Of a DNA stretch of 64,000 nt, positions 49,954 to 58,599 are shown one piece after another. The position numbers and the translations under genes are program-made. Source of the stretch: RGIG3178 sp964533965 (GTDB taxonomy: Bacteria; Bacillota; Clostridia; Christensenellales; QAND01). A model generated the notes under the pieces. It did no database searches and had not been told where the DNA came from. It saw only the letters and a list, made by a program, of their open reading frames with translations. Position 1 is the stretch's first letter. The number at the start of each line of letters is the position of its first letter. Where the stretch lies: assembly GCA_964533965.1 (NCBI GenBank), contig CAZHNN010000010.1, positions 1-64,000 of the forward strand, written 5' to 3'.

Positions 49954-50750
49954 ACATCATCGTCTGCGTTAAGCAGGTACCTTCCACAACCGAAGTCAGG
50001 ATGGACCCCATCACGCACACCATTATACGGGACGCGCGGCAGTCGGTAATCAACCCGTTTGACTCCGTCGCCGTTGAATTGGCGGTTCAATTGAAGCAAG
50101 CGCACGGTGGTAAGGTCACGGCGCTGTCTATGGGCATTCCTGCCACCGAAACGCTGTTGCGCGACACCATCGCCCGCGGAGCAGACGATGCCGTGTTGCT
50201 TACGGACAGGCGGTTTGCGGGTGCAGATACGCTGGCTACCTCGTATACCTTGTCTTTGGGCGTTAACACGATCGGAGCATATGACTTGATCCTCTGCGGC
50301 AAGATGGCGGTGGACGGCGATACCGCGCAGATCGGACCCGAGCTTGCCGAGCAGCTTAGCCTTCCACACGTGACCGACGTCTGCGCCATCGAAGCGGTTG
50401 AAAAAGACAGTCTCGTGGTCACACAACAGATGGACGACGGCGTACGGAAAATTCAAGTCAACCTTCCCTGCGTGCTGACGATCGTGCGCGAGATGGCGAT
50501 TGTGCGTTACCCGTCAGTCAAAGGCATTCTTCACAGCCTGACAGCCAACGTGCGGGTATACGATGCCGACGCATTGGGTGCAGACGCAAACAGGATCGGG
50601 TTGACGGGGTCACCTACACAGGTTATTACGACCTTTTTTCCGGAAAATGCGAAGAAAACGGTATACCACAAAGGTGATGTGGACCAGCTTGTGGAGCCGT
50701 TTAACCAATTTATTGAAACGATGGGAGGGAAAGCGCATGATACGCATTGA
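49950..50750 (+). CDS. etfB: Electron transfer flavoprotein subunit beta
   Basis: The 266-aa subunit has the ETF adenine-nucleotide alpha-hydrolase fold: MNIIVCVKQVPSTTEVRMDP at the N-terminus and the family signature region VNLPCVLTIVREMAIVRYPSVKGI. With EtfA it makes the FAD-binding heterodimer that serves the upstream dehydrogenase. In bifurcating forms EtfB holds the FAD that reacts with NAD. Translationally coupled to both neighbours (ATGA at its start; 14-nt overlap with etfA). Confidence 0.95.
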   Translation: MNIIVCVKQVPSTTEVRMDPITHTIIRDARQSVINPFDSVAVELAVQLKQAHGGKVTALSMGIPATETLLRDTIARGADDAVLLTDRRFAGADTLATSYTLSLGVNTIGAYDLILCGKMAVDGDTAQIGPELAEQLSLPHVTDVCAIEAVEKDSLVVTQQMDDGVRKIQVNLPCVLTIVREMAIVRYPSVKGILHSLTANVRVYDADALGADANRIGLTGSPTQVITTFFPENAKKTVYHKGDVDQLVEPFNQFIETMGGKAHDTH

Positions 50751-51882
50751 TGGTTCCAAGTGCACCGGATGTTCGCTGTGCGTTTCTTCCTGCGGCTTTG
50801 ATGCGCTTTTTATTGAAAATGGCGTGGCCGTAGTGCGTTGTGGCTGTACGAATTGCGGCATGTGCGTGCAGGGCTGTCCAGCAGAAGCCATTTGTGTCAT
50901 CATCGAGAACGATTCGGATCAGCAGCACAATGGGATACTCGTTTTTGCTCAGGTGCAAAACGGTGCCGTACTTGACGTTTGCTTAGCGCTTTGCCAAAAG
51001 GCGCAGGAGATGGCGGGCGGACAATCACCTGTGTACGCCGTTGTGCTCGGCCAAAACGCCGATTCGTTCTCCGAACACTTGATCGATTGCGGCGTGGACG
51101 TCGTGCTTGCATGTACCAATGAGCTTGTCAATGAGCCGGATGACGGCTTATATGCCGATATACTAATGTCTATGATTCAAACGTACCGGCCCTCGGTCGT
51201 CCTCATCGGCGCGACATCGTTCGGGCGCTCGCTGGCGCCAAGGCTTGCCGCGCGCCTGAAAACCGGCCTTACGGCGGACTGTACGGATCTGTCCATCGAC
51301 GAACAAGGCCTGCTGCGGCAGACGCGCCCGGCGTTTGGCGGAAACCTGATGGCCACCATCGTTTGCCCCAATACCCGCCCGCAGATGGCGACTGTGCGAC
51401 CCGGCGTATTTATGTATGAGCCGCAAAAAGCAAAACGCACGGGAAAAGTCGTCCGCATCGAAATGCCCGCCGATGCGAATCCGTTCTATACCGTTCTGAG
51501 CAGTGAGAAAAAGCCGCCCGTAAAAGGGCTTAGCGATGCGGAGATCATCGTAACGGCAGGTCGCGGCATTGGCGAGATCAAGAACATGAAGCTCGTACAC
51601 GCGTTCGCGCAGCACATCGGTGCCCAGGTCGCGGTCACGCGACCGTTGGTAGACGCAGGCTTCGGCGCACAACACCAGCAGATCGGCCAGACCGGCCAGT
51701 CCGTTTCACCCAAACTGTTGATCACATTGGGTGTATCGGGCGCAATACAGCACCTCGCCGGCATCGGCGGCGCCAAGGCCATCATCGCCGTCAACACCGA
51801 CCCAGATGCACCGATCTTCTCCATTGCCGATTATGCCATCGTGGGGGATTGTGTGGAGTTGCTGCAGAGGATCTTGGGATAA
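50737..51882 (+). CDS. etfA: Electron transfer flavoprotein subunit alpha with N-terminal ferredoxin domain
   Basis: 381 aa. The first 55 residues are a 2[4Fe-4S] ferredoxin domain (CTGCSLCVSSCGF and CTNCGMCVQGCP). The ETF alpha domains follow (about 65-240 and 245-381), with the FAD-binding C-terminus: VTAGRGIGEIKNM, VTRPLVDAGF, then QIGQTGQSVSPKLLITLGVSGAIQHLAGI. The ferredoxin extension is typical of the EtfA in electron-confurcating lactate and caffeyl-CoA systems. GGGAGGG precedes ATG 50737. A broken copy of its last 55 codons lies at 52.5 kb. Confidence 0.95.
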   Translation: MIRIDGSKCTGCSLCVSSCGFDALFIENGVAVVRCGCTNCGMCVQGCPAEAICVIIENDSDQQHNGILVFAQVQNGAVLDVCLALCQKAQEMAGGQSPVYAVVLGQNADSFSEHLIDCGVDVVLACTNELVNEPDDGLYADILMSMIQTYRPSVVLIGATSFGRSLAPRLAARLKTGLTADCTDLSIDEQGLLRQTRPAFGGNLMATIVCPNTRPQMATVRPGVFMYEPQKAKRTGKVVRIEMPADANPFYTVLSSEKKPPVKGLSDAEIIVTAGRGIGEIKNMKLVHAFAQHIGAQVAVTRPLVDAGFGAQHQQIGQTGQSVSPKLLITLGVSGAIQHLAGIGGAKAIIAVNTDPDAPIFSIADYAIVGDCVELLQRILG

Positions 51883-51890
51883 AAAGAGAT

Positions 51891-51909
51891 GCAGGGACGC
51901 CGTCCCTGC
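51891..51909 (+). other. hairpin just after etfA, also present in the duplicate
   Basis: GCAGGGACG and CGTCCCTGC are almost directly joined, 8 bp after the etfA stop. The same hairpin occurs at 52719-52737 in the etfA relic. Confidence 0.7.
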
Positions 51910-51943
51910 ACCCTGGTACTTTTCTTTATAAGTTGCAATAGAA

Positions 51944-51968
51944 AAAAAGCCTATTATAAAGGCTTTTT
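51944..51968 (+). terminator. intrinsic terminator of the lctD-etfBA operon
   Basis: AAAAAGCCT and AGGCTTTTT with a 7-nt loop and T-run. Confidence 0.85.
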
Positions 51969-52014
51969 ATGTATTATCATACAAATAGAGAAACATGCTT
52001 GAGGAGGAACAGCC

Positions 52015-52467
52015 TTGAATATTTTCAACGTTAATAGTTTGCCTGATGATTGCGTTGAAACTTATGCGAAGTCTGTCACTACGGCATTTTTGGGCCGTGC
52101 CGCGAAAAGCCTTAAGATCTACGTGAACATCGACACCCTACCCGCCGGCACATACAGCGCCAGGTACCACGCCCATTCCAAACAGGAAGAATTCTTCGTC
52201 ATCTTAAGCGGCAGCGGTATCCTACGCATGAACGGCGAGGAAGCGCCTGTTAAGGAAGGAGATTTCATCTCCAAAAAGTGCGGAGATATCCATCAATTTT
52301 TCAATTCCGGCACATTACCGCTCAAAATCCTTGATGTCGGAACAAATGAAGAAGGGGATATCTGCACGTATCCGGACGAGGGTGTTGTCCTGCTGCGAGA
52401 CGAAAGAAAGGCCTTTCTAAATATGGATGCGCTTATCAAATGGTCGTCCGATCCTAACGAGGAATGA
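52015..52467 (+). CDS. cupin-domain protein
   Basis: 150 aa with a cupin barrel (ARYHAHSKQEEFFVILSGSGILRMNG and GDFISKKCGDIHQFFN). TTG start with GAGGAGGAAC upstream. It lies between the etfA terminator and the gene relics at 52.47 kb. Its C-terminal tail (LLRDERKAFLNMDALIKWSSDPNEE) is not part of the barrel. Function unknown; it may bind a sugar or a metal ion. Confidence 0.82.
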   Translation: MNIFNVNSLPDDCVETYAKSVTTAFLGRAAKSLKIYVNIDTLPAGTYSARYHAHSKQEEFFVILSGSGILRMNGEEAPVKEGDFISKKCGDIHQFFNSGTLPLKILDVGTNEEGDICTYPDEGVVLLRDERKAFLNMDALIKWSSDPNEE

Positions 52468-52473
52468 AGTTAC

Positions 52474-52530
52474 ACCAACTCGCCAAGCCCGTCCAGCCGC
52501 ATTGGTGCCCTTCTATACCAGGTACCGCTT
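52474..52530 (-). pseudogene. relic of the hisF 3' end
   Basis: The stretch aligns with the last codons of hisF at 54913-54978: CGTCCAGCC, CCAGG.(A/T).CGCTTGAG and the surrounding bases match, with small indels and substitutions, and the frame is lost. It begins 6 bp after the cupin stop and ends where the etfA-like sequence begins. It is in the same orientation as hisF. Confidence 0.75.
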
Positions 52531-52740
52531 GAGGTTCGCCAAAACTGTTGTCACATTGGGCGTGTCGGGCGCGATACAGCACCTTGCCGGCATCGGCGGT
52601 GCCAAGACCATCATCGCCGTCAACACCGATCCGGAGGCACCGATCTTCTCCGTTGCCGATTATGCCATCGTGGAGATTGTGTGGAATTGCTGCAGCGGAT
52701 ATTGGGATAAAAAGAAATGCAGGGACGCCGTCCCTGCACA
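52531..52740 (+). pseudogene. relic of the etfA 3' end and its hairpin
   Basis: It aligns with 51711-51910: AAACTGTTG-TCACATTGGG, the stretch for SGAIQHLAGIGGAK, VNTDP, APIFS and ADYAIV, then the stop region and the GCAGGGACG hairpin. Two 1-nt deletions, near 52550 and near 52673, shift the frame, and neutral differences are spread through it. An open frame through it has no start signal. It is a decayed duplicate, not a gene. Confidence 0.9.
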
Positions 52741-52789
52741 TCGCTGCTTTTAAGAATAGAAGCAAACGACATCCTTTTGGAGTGGATGT

Positions 52790-53728
52790 CTAGAAATTGT
52801 CGAAACACTCGTAGATTACCTTGTCCCCGATACAGCACCACGCCATGCCATCCTCTACCACATACCGTATAGCGATCTTTCCCGTCCTCCCATCTTCCAT
52901 CTCGAAATCGATCACCGTTTCCTGATCGGTAGCAGTGAGCATGACCTCCTCGCCCACTGACAATTTGCCTGTTTTATAACTGCCATCTTTCTGCTTGAAC
53001 TCCGCAGGCAATTCGACGAGCGCCGCATGGGCGTCCGATGAATCCCAGCCAGGACCACCCGGCAGATGCCACTTTTTATCCCCGGAAGGTACCAGTTCAA
53101 AATTGCCGTTCATGGCATAGTCCCTGTAGGTCAGGTTCAGCCAGAATTCCGCGTAGTCGTACATTCTTACGGTCGTATCGGTGATTTTCTCAACAAAGCC
53201 GCCGGCTTCGGCGGTCTTTTTCAGAACATCGCCGCTGAGCACATATACATAGGTCTCGCAAATGTCATTGTCCTCGCCCATGCAAACGAATATACCGATT
53301 TTTCCCGTGCCTTTCCTGAATAGGAACGCCGATTCGAAATAGGAATCTTTAAAATCCGCCGACAGTCTCTTGCCGCTTTGCAACGTTATGGATAAGATGG
53401 TGCTGTTAGACTGTTCCGAATCTGCTTCCCGATAATTCAGCGCGATTTTTTCAATACTTCCATCGCCGTTCAGATCAACGGGGTAAGCGACATTGGCTTT
53501 GAGCTCTTCTTTTATAAAGGTCTCGTTAGCTGGCTCGGATGTCGGGGGCAGAGTCGGTGAGGGTCCGGGAGTCTCCGTTGGTGCGACGGTTTGTATCGCG
53601 ATCGGCGTTTTTGTCGGAACTGCGCTCTGCGACGTTGTCGTGCGCGCTACCGATATGTGACACCCGTTTAGCCATATACATCCAAAAATCAGAAAAACAG
53701 CAAGAATATGCCTCGACACCTTATGCAT
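52790..53728 (-). CDS. predicted lipoprotein, 312 aa
   Basis: A signal peptide ending in the lipobox WLNGC (about residue 23) is followed by a threonine/proline-rich linker (about 30-70) and a soluble domain beginning AYPVDLNGDGSIEKIALNYRE, which resembles the calcium-binding DxNxDG loop of VCBS-like proteins. The middle has LSGDVLKKTAEAGGFVEK and the end VIDFEMEDGRTGKIAIRYVV. GGGAGGAT precedes ATG 53728. It lies 50 bp downstream of the other lipoprotein gene, probably an operon. Function unknown; extracellular binding is likely. Confidence 0.82.
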   Translation of the reverse strand: MHKVSRHILAVFLIFGCIWLNGCHISVARTTTSQSAVPTKTPIAIQTVAPTETPGPSPTLPPTSEPANETFIKEELKANVAYPVDLNGDGSIEKIALNYREADSEQSNSTILSITLQSGKRLSADFKDSYFESAFLFRKGTGKIGIFVCMGEDNDICETYVYVLSGDVLKKTAEAGGFVEKITDTTVRMYDYAEFWLNLTYRDYAMNGNFELVPSGDKKWHLPGGPGWDSSDAHAALVELPAEFKQKDGSYKTGKLSVGEEVMLTATDQETVIDFEMEDGRTGKIAIRYVVEDGMAWCCIGDKVIYECFDNF

Positions 53729-53778
53729 GATGAATCCTCCCCATCGATCTCTCTCTGATCCAATAATAGGCAAACGGT

Positions 53779-54564
53779 TTAGGACAACAGGCTCCTGACA
53801 TACTCCACAAACGCATACCCACCGTAGAACATCAGTCGATTGACGACCACGTCATAGTTCACGTCTCCTACTGGCTTGCTGTAAAGATGGCAAACAACCT
53901 CGCCGTTGTCCTTTTGGAACGTCACCTTCACATCAGGATTAGAAAAACAATCATGGGAAGTGCCGTAACCTGCGGAGAGCATCAAACTCACAAGTTTTTC
54001 TATTTTGCTTTTGTCTGTAATGACGAAGGTTCTGATCTTTCCGTCTTTTTGTTTTTGGGAGATCTTAACCGATTTGACGCCTATCAAGTCTTCGCGGTCA
54101 AAATCCTTTATCTGCGCCATCTCGAGTATCTTATTGTACAGTTTCTCTGATGTAGACCGGTATTTTTCTTCGTTGCACCTGACCAAAACGGTGTGATCCG
54201 TATTCAACACCATGGTGACTGTAGAATTTCCATCAATCCGGACATAAACACCGACATCCCCGGCATTGTTGGAATAGGTGGAATAATAGATAGGATCAGC
54301 GAGCAACAGATCGATCAACGGCGAGGCGTCGACGGATATTTCTTTTTCCTCGTAGGGTTCTGTTAGCGTCGGCACCAGCATAAAACCGATCTTGGCCTGC
54401 TTCCCGCGGAGTTCTTCCAGCTGCTGCGAGAGATCCACTGCGCCCTTGCCGAACTTTGTTGTGGGTGTTGCTGAGGTTTGGGCAGGCATCGATGCACAGC
54501 CAACTGCCAGCAAAAGGCAGAGTAACATCGCTATTGTTGCGTTTATCCTTTTCCACACCGCCAT
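53779..54564 (-). CDS. predicted lipoprotein, 261 aa
   Basis: A signal peptide with lipobox LLAVGCAS (Cys at about 23), then a soluble mixed alpha/beta region with the repeated-looking segments VTMVLNTDHTVLVRCNEEKYR and VKISQKQKDGKIRTFVITDKSKIEKLVSLML. I do not recognise the domain. AAAGGAG precedes ATG 54564; GTG at 54567 is also possible. It is upstream of the 52790 lipoprotein gene. The pair lies between the gene relics and hisF. Confidence 0.78.
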   Translation of the reverse strand: MAVWKRINATIAMLLCLLLAVGCASMPAQTSATPTTKFGKGAVDLSQQLEELRGKQAKIGFMLVPTLTEPYEEKEISVDASPLIDLLLADPIYYSTYSNNAGDVGVYVRIDGNSTVTMVLNTDHTVLVRCNEEKYRSTSEKLYNKILEMAQIKDFDREDLIGVKSVKISQKQKDGKIRTFVITDKSKIEKLVSLMLSAGYGTSHDCFSNPDVKVTFQKDNGEVVCHLYSKPVGDVNYDVVVNRLMFYGGYAFVEYVRSLLS

Positions 54565-54775
54565 CACGCGCTCTCCTTTGCGGATTCATAGCCGCACATA
54601 CTATTCTATGATGCAGTCAGGGTTATTTGCAATTTGAAGAGACAAACGATATGCCATACTAGTTATTTCATCGTTTCAGAAAATATAACGTTCATGAAAT
54701 TCATTATCTGTAATCAATTTTATTATACTGTAAAATTATGACCATTAACATTGTTTTCCATAGACAAACAGTAAT

Positions 54776-54815
54776 ATAAAAGAGCCATGAATACATGCCT
54801 GTATTCGTGGCTCTT
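54776..54815 (-). terminator. intrinsic terminator of hisH-hisF
   Basis: AAGAGCCATGAATACA and TGTATTCGTGGCTCTT pair over 16 bp with one G-U; the minus strand continues TTTATATT. The rest of the 54565-54912 gap holds only AT-rich sequence. Confidence 0.8.
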
Positions 54816-54912
54816 CATTTGATTTATTTCCGAAGGAAACCGATGATTTTCGTATTCGAGGGATAGCCCCCCCTTGCTTGGGTCCGGAGGTGAAGCTTCC
54901 AACAAGGCCTCC

Positions 54913-55692
54913 CTACGCCAATTCCCCTAGGCCGTCCAGCCTTATCGGAATGCCTTGACTAGCCAGGAATCGCTTGAGATCTCCGATCTTCATCAGGTTG
55001 AAGTGGAACAGCGACGCGGCAAGAAGCGCATCCGCGCCAGCCTGTGCGGCTTCCACGAAATGCTCCATCGTTCCTCCGCCGCCGGAGGCGATCAGCGGCA
55101 CGCGGGCTGTTCGGCTGACTTCTTTGAGGATTTTGGTATCAAAGCCCTGCATCGAGCCGTCGGCGTCCATCGAGGTTAACAGTATCTCCCCAGCGCCCCG
55201 ATTCTGCATCTGTTCGACCCATTCGAGCGCGTCAATTCCGGTGTTCTCGCGTCCGCCGTAGATATAGACGTCCCAGCCGTCACGCTCTTTGCTTCTTTTC
55301 ACGTCTATCGACACGACGATGCATTGGCTGCCGAACCTATCCGCCGCTCTGCTCACGAAATCCGGCTGTTTGACTGCGGCGGTGTTGATGGTTACCTTAT
55401 CGGCGCCTCTTCGCAGCACGTTCTTGATGATCTCCAGATCCGATATGCCACCGCCTACGGTAAACGGGATGAACACCTGCTCCGCCGTTTTTTCCACGAT
55501 TTCATACATCGTGTCCCGCCGCTCGTGGGAGGCGTTGATGTCCAGCAGCATCAATTCATCCGCACCCATCGCGCCGTACCGTTTCGCGGCTTCGACGGGA
55601 TCGCCCGCGTCGCGTATATTCTCAAAATGGACGCCCTTGACCACGCGCCCGTCACGCATATCCATACAGGGTATGATTCGCTTTGTCAGCAT
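54913..55692 (-). CDS. hisF: Imidazole glycerol phosphate synthase subunit HisF
   Basis: HisF makes imidazole glycerol phosphate and AICAR from PRFAR and ammonia from HisH. The 259-aa (beta/alpha)8 barrel has the catalytic aspartates (MLTKRIIPCMDMRDGRVVKG near residue 11 and LTSMDADGSMQGFD near 130), and phosphate-binding VGGGI and ASGGGG. ATG 55692 with AAAGGGGTGG upstream overlaps hisH by 7 nt. Only hisH and hisF are present; the other histidine genes are elsewhere. A relic of its 3' end is at 52.5 kb. Confidence 0.96.
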   Translation of the reverse strand: MLTKRIIPCMDMRDGRVVKGVHFENIRDAGDPVEAAKRYGAMGADELMLLDINASHERRDTMYEIVEKTAEQVFIPFTVGGGISDLEIIKNVLRRGADKVTINTAAVKQPDFVSRAADRFGSQCIVVSIDVKRSKERDGWDVYIYGGRENTGIDALEWVEQMQNRGAGEILLTSMDADGSMQGFDTKILKEVSRTARVPLIASGGGGTMEHFVEAAQAGADALLAASLFHFNLMKIGDLKRFLASQGIPIRLDGLGELA

Positions 55693-56306
55693 GACGCCAC
55701 CCCTTTGCAGGAAAGGAAATTGCGGAGAATCTGCATGCCAACATCCCCGCTTTTTTCGGGGTGGAACTGTGTTGCGAACACGTTGTTCTGATGCACAGCG
55801 CAGGCAAACGGCTTGCCATATTCCGTTACGCCCGCGACAAAAGGTTTGTCCGTGGGCTGATAGCAATAGCTGTGCACAAAGTACACAGAAAATTCATTTG
55901 GCAGGTTTGCAAACAGCACACCATCGCGATTTAGGACCGTGTTCCAGCCCATGTGCGGCACCTTCAACCCCGGCGCTTTCATCAGCGTGATGCCGCCGGG
56001 GAAAAGACCGATCCCGTCATGGTATCCGCCCTCTTCGCTGTATTCGAACAACAGCTGCATGCCAAGGCAGATGCCCAAGAGCGGAACGCCTGCGCTTGCC
56101 GCCTGCTGTATCGGCTTTACCAATTCAAGTCGTTTGAGCTCCGCCATCGCATCCGCAAAAGCTCCCACGCCGGGCAATATGATGCGGTCTGCGTGTATGA
56201 TTTCATCCCCGTCCCGGCTCAGCGTGCTCCCTTCTCCCAAAAATGCCAAGGCTTTCTGCACGCTGTGCAGGTTGCCCATGCCGTAATCGACGATCACCGT
56301 ATTCAT
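55686..56306 (-). CDS. hisH: Imidazole glycerol phosphate synthase subunit HisH
   Basis: The 206-aa class I glutamine amidotransferase feeds ammonia to HisF. The catalytic cysteine is in LLGICLGMQLLFE and the His-Glu pair in FHPEKSGDVGMQIL. The start is ATG 56306 with GGGGTGAC upstream; an earlier in-frame ATG at 56339 is outside the family. It is coupled to hisF by overlap. Confidence 0.96.
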   Translation of the reverse strand: MNTVIVDYGMGNLHSVQKALAFLGEGSTLSRDGDEIIHADRIILPGVGAFADAMAELKRLELVKPIQQAASAGVPLLGICLGMQLLFEYSEEGGYHDGIGLFPGGITLMKAPGLKVPHMGWNTVLNRDGVLFANLPNEFSVYFVHSYCYQPTDKPFVAGVTEYGKPFACAVHQNNVFATQFHPEKSGDVGMQILRNFLSCKGVASC

Positions 56307-56430
56307 GCCAGTCACCCCGTTCTTTTCGCATTGTAGCATACTACCATGATAAAGTAAACCCCTTATGTATTTAACTTATTTCCCCTTTCGAGTATAGAAA
56401 TTGGGCATGGTAAATTGTCAGGGCTTGGAC

Positions 56431-56521
56431 TATAATGTGTGTATTGAAATATTGAACGACATCCCATGCCTTTAGCTGAACTTCTTTGTATTGAAATAGC
56501 CAAAGGCAGCTTTCGTTTTTT
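56431..56521 (+). promoter_or_regulatory. purA promoter -10 and possible attenuator leader
   Basis: TATAAT at 56431-56436 is a likely -10 (poor -35). Downstream, GCCTTT (56468-56473) can pair with AAAGGC (56502-56507), followed by GTTTTTT, which would make a weak terminator in the leader. CATCCC near 56460 can also pair with GGGATG near 56528, an alternative fold. No purine riboswitch consensus seen. Confidence 0.35.
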
Positions 56522-56573
56522 CTTGAAGGGATGCCGAAAAACCAAGCTTACATTTGAATGAGGAGGCGCGCAT

Positions 56574-57848
56574 ATGGCAATCAGTGCAATCGTTGGAATC
56601 AATTGGGGAGATGAAGGCAAGGGACGTATGGTGGACTACTTTGCCGAGAAATATGATGTTGTCGTCCGCTATCAGGGCGGCAACAACGCGGGGCATACCG
56701 TGGTGAACAAATATGGCAAATTCGCGCTTAACCTGATTCCTTCCGGCGTTTTCAGCCCCGAGACCGTCAATCTGTTGGGAACCGGCACCGTCATTGACCT
56801 CGAACACCTTTGCGGTGAGATGCAGCGGCTCCGCGATGCGGGCATTTCCATTACCCCCAAGAACTTCAAAATCAGCAATCGCGCCATGATCTGCATGCCC
56901 TTCCACCGCTGGCAGGACCAGTGGGAAGAAGTGCGGCTCGGCGCAGCGAAATTTGGCTCCACACAGCGCGGTATCGGCCCCATCTATGGCGACAAGGCCA
57001 TGAAAAAATCGCTTCAAATAGGCTTTCTCCAATATCCCGAAACGCTCGATCTGTACCTTGCTCGCGAAGTGGATTGGAAGAACGCGCTGATGCACTCCGC
57101 CTATAACTGCGATCCTATCGATCTTGATCAGATGCGCCAATGGCTCAAGACCTATGGCGATCCGCTCATCCCCTATATCTGTGATGCTAACGCGCTGCTG
57201 CACGATATGCAGGCGCAGGGCAAATCCATCATGTTTGAGGCGCAGTTGGGGGCGCTTCGCGATCTCGATTTTGGCATCTATCCGTATACGTCCTCGTCCA
57301 CGCCGCTGGCAGCATATGCACCGATTGGCAGCGGATGCCCCGACATCAAAGTAGAAAACGTCATCGGCGTTGTGAAAGCCTATTCCTCCTGCGTGGGCGA
57401 AGGACCGTTTGTTGGCGAGCTCAACGATGAAAATGGCAAAAAGATCCGCGATGTCGGTGCCGAGTATGGCGCCGCAACCGGCCGTCCGCGCCGTGTGGCT
57501 TGGCTTGACCTGGTTGCGACCAAATACGGCGTGCAGGTGCAGGGTGCTACCCAGATCGCGTTTACGAAGCTGGATGTGCTTTCCGGCTTTGATAAGATTC
57601 CTGTTTGCCGTGCATACCGCATAGGCGGCAAGGAGACGACGGAGTTCCCCTACACACCTGAGCTTGACAATGCCGAGCCAGTGTTCGACATCCTTCCCGG
57701 CTGGAATTGTGACATCTCCCACATCCGCAAATTCGAAGACCTGCCCAAGGCGGCGCAGGACTACGTGCTGTATACCGAAAAGGCCATTGGCTGCCCGATC
57801 ACCTATGTGTCCGTAGGCCCGGCTCGCGAAGAGCTCATTCTCCGCTAG
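56574..57848 (+). CDS. purA: Adenylosuccinate synthetase
   Basis: PurA joins IMP and aspartate to adenylosuccinate using GTP. The 424-aa product has the N-terminal GINWGDEGKGRMVDYF and GGNNAGHTVV motifs, QRGIGPIYGDKAMK in the middle, and RPRRVAWLD near 302. The strong site GAGGAGG precedes ATG 56574. It opens the nucleotide operon purA-purC-purF-purB-pyrG-guaA; purA with purB forms the AMP branch. Confidence 0.97.
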   Translation: MAISAIVGINWGDEGKGRMVDYFAEKYDVVVRYQGGNNAGHTVVNKYGKFALNLIPSGVFSPETVNLLGTGTVIDLEHLCGEMQRLRDAGISITPKNFKISNRAMICMPFHRWQDQWEEVRLGAAKFGSTQRGIGPIYGDKAMKKSLQIGFLQYPETLDLYLAREVDWKNALMHSAYNCDPIDLDQMRQWLKTYGDPLIPYICDANALLHDMQAQGKSIMFEAQLGALRDLDFGIYPYTSSSTPLAAYAPIGSGCPDIKVENVIGVVKAYSSCVGEGPFVGELNDENGKKIRDVGAEYGAATGRPRRVAWLDLVATKYGVQVQGATQIAFTKLDVLSGFDKIPVCRAYRIGGKETTEFPYTPELDNAEPVFDILPGWNCDISHIRKFEDLPKAAQDYVLYTEKAIGCPITYVSVGPAREELILR

Positions 57849-57882
57849 TTTATCATTAAGGTTTATATAAGGAGTATTTAAG

Positions 57883-58599
57883 ATGGCCAAAATGTTATAC
57901 GAAGGCAAAGCGAAGCAGGTTTTCGAGACCAATGATCCCTTAGTCGTACTGGTGCATTATAAAGACGACGCCACGGCACAAAACGGTCTAAAGCGTGGTA
58001 CCATCGTGGGCAAGGGCGCCGTTAACAACCGGATGAGCAATTATTTGTTTACGGTTTTGGAGAAAAGCGGCATTCCGACCCACCTCATCCGCGAAATCAA
58101 CGAGCGCGATACGCTGGTAAAGCTGGTTAAGATCGTACCGCTTGAGGTTATCGTGCGCAACATTGCGGCAGGATCCTTGGCGCAACGGCTCGGCGTTCCG
58201 GAGGGCACCGAATTGAAATGCACGGTGCTCGAATTCTGCTACAAAAGCGATGAGCTGGGCGATCCGATGCTCAACGAATACCACATCCGTTCTATAGGCT
58301 TGGCTTCCGATGAGGAAGTAAAGACTATCTCTGAGATGGCATTAAAGATCAATGCACTTTTGCAAAAGAGATTGCTCGAAGCGGGACTTATTCTCGTCGA
58401 TTTCAAACTTGAGTTTGGTAAACTTCCCGACGGCACGATCATCCTCGCAGATGAGATCTCACCCGATACATGCAGGCTTTGGGATGCGCAAACCCGGGCC
58501 AAACTGGATAAGGACCGTTTCCGCCGCGATCTAGGCGGTGCGGAGGAGGCCTACCAGGAAGTGTACCGTAGACTTGGATTGGAGGAACAGCATGACTGA
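57883..58599 (+). CDS. purC: SAICAR synthetase
   Basis: PurC makes SAICAR from CAIR and aspartate in purine synthesis. The 238-aa product has the family start MLYEGKAKQVFET, KRGTIVGKGAVNNRMSNYLF, and EVIVRNIAAGS, and the Mg-ATP site LADEISPDTCRLWD. AAGGAG precedes the start. Its TGA overlaps the purF start by 8 nt. Confidence 0.97.
   Translation: MAKMLYEGKAKQVFETNDPLVVLVHYKDDATAQNGLKRGTIVGKGAVNNRMSNYLFTVLEKSGIPTHLIREINERDTLVKLVKIVPLEVIVRNIAAGSLAQRLGVPEGTELKCTVLEFCYKSDELGDPMLNEYHIRSIGLASDEEVKTISEMALKINALLQKRLLEAGLILVDFKLEFGKLPDGTIILADEISPDTCRLWDAQTRAKLDKDRFRRDLGGAEEAYQEVYRRLGLEEQHD

Noticed and set aside
52427..52753. 108-codon open frame overlapping the cupin 3' end
   Set aside because: It runs through the hisF and etfA relics, has no ribosome binding site, and its frame slips relative to etfA, so it is not a gene.
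56472..57932. 486-codon open frame on the minus strand
   Set aside because: Antisense to purA; no start signal and no recognisable domain.
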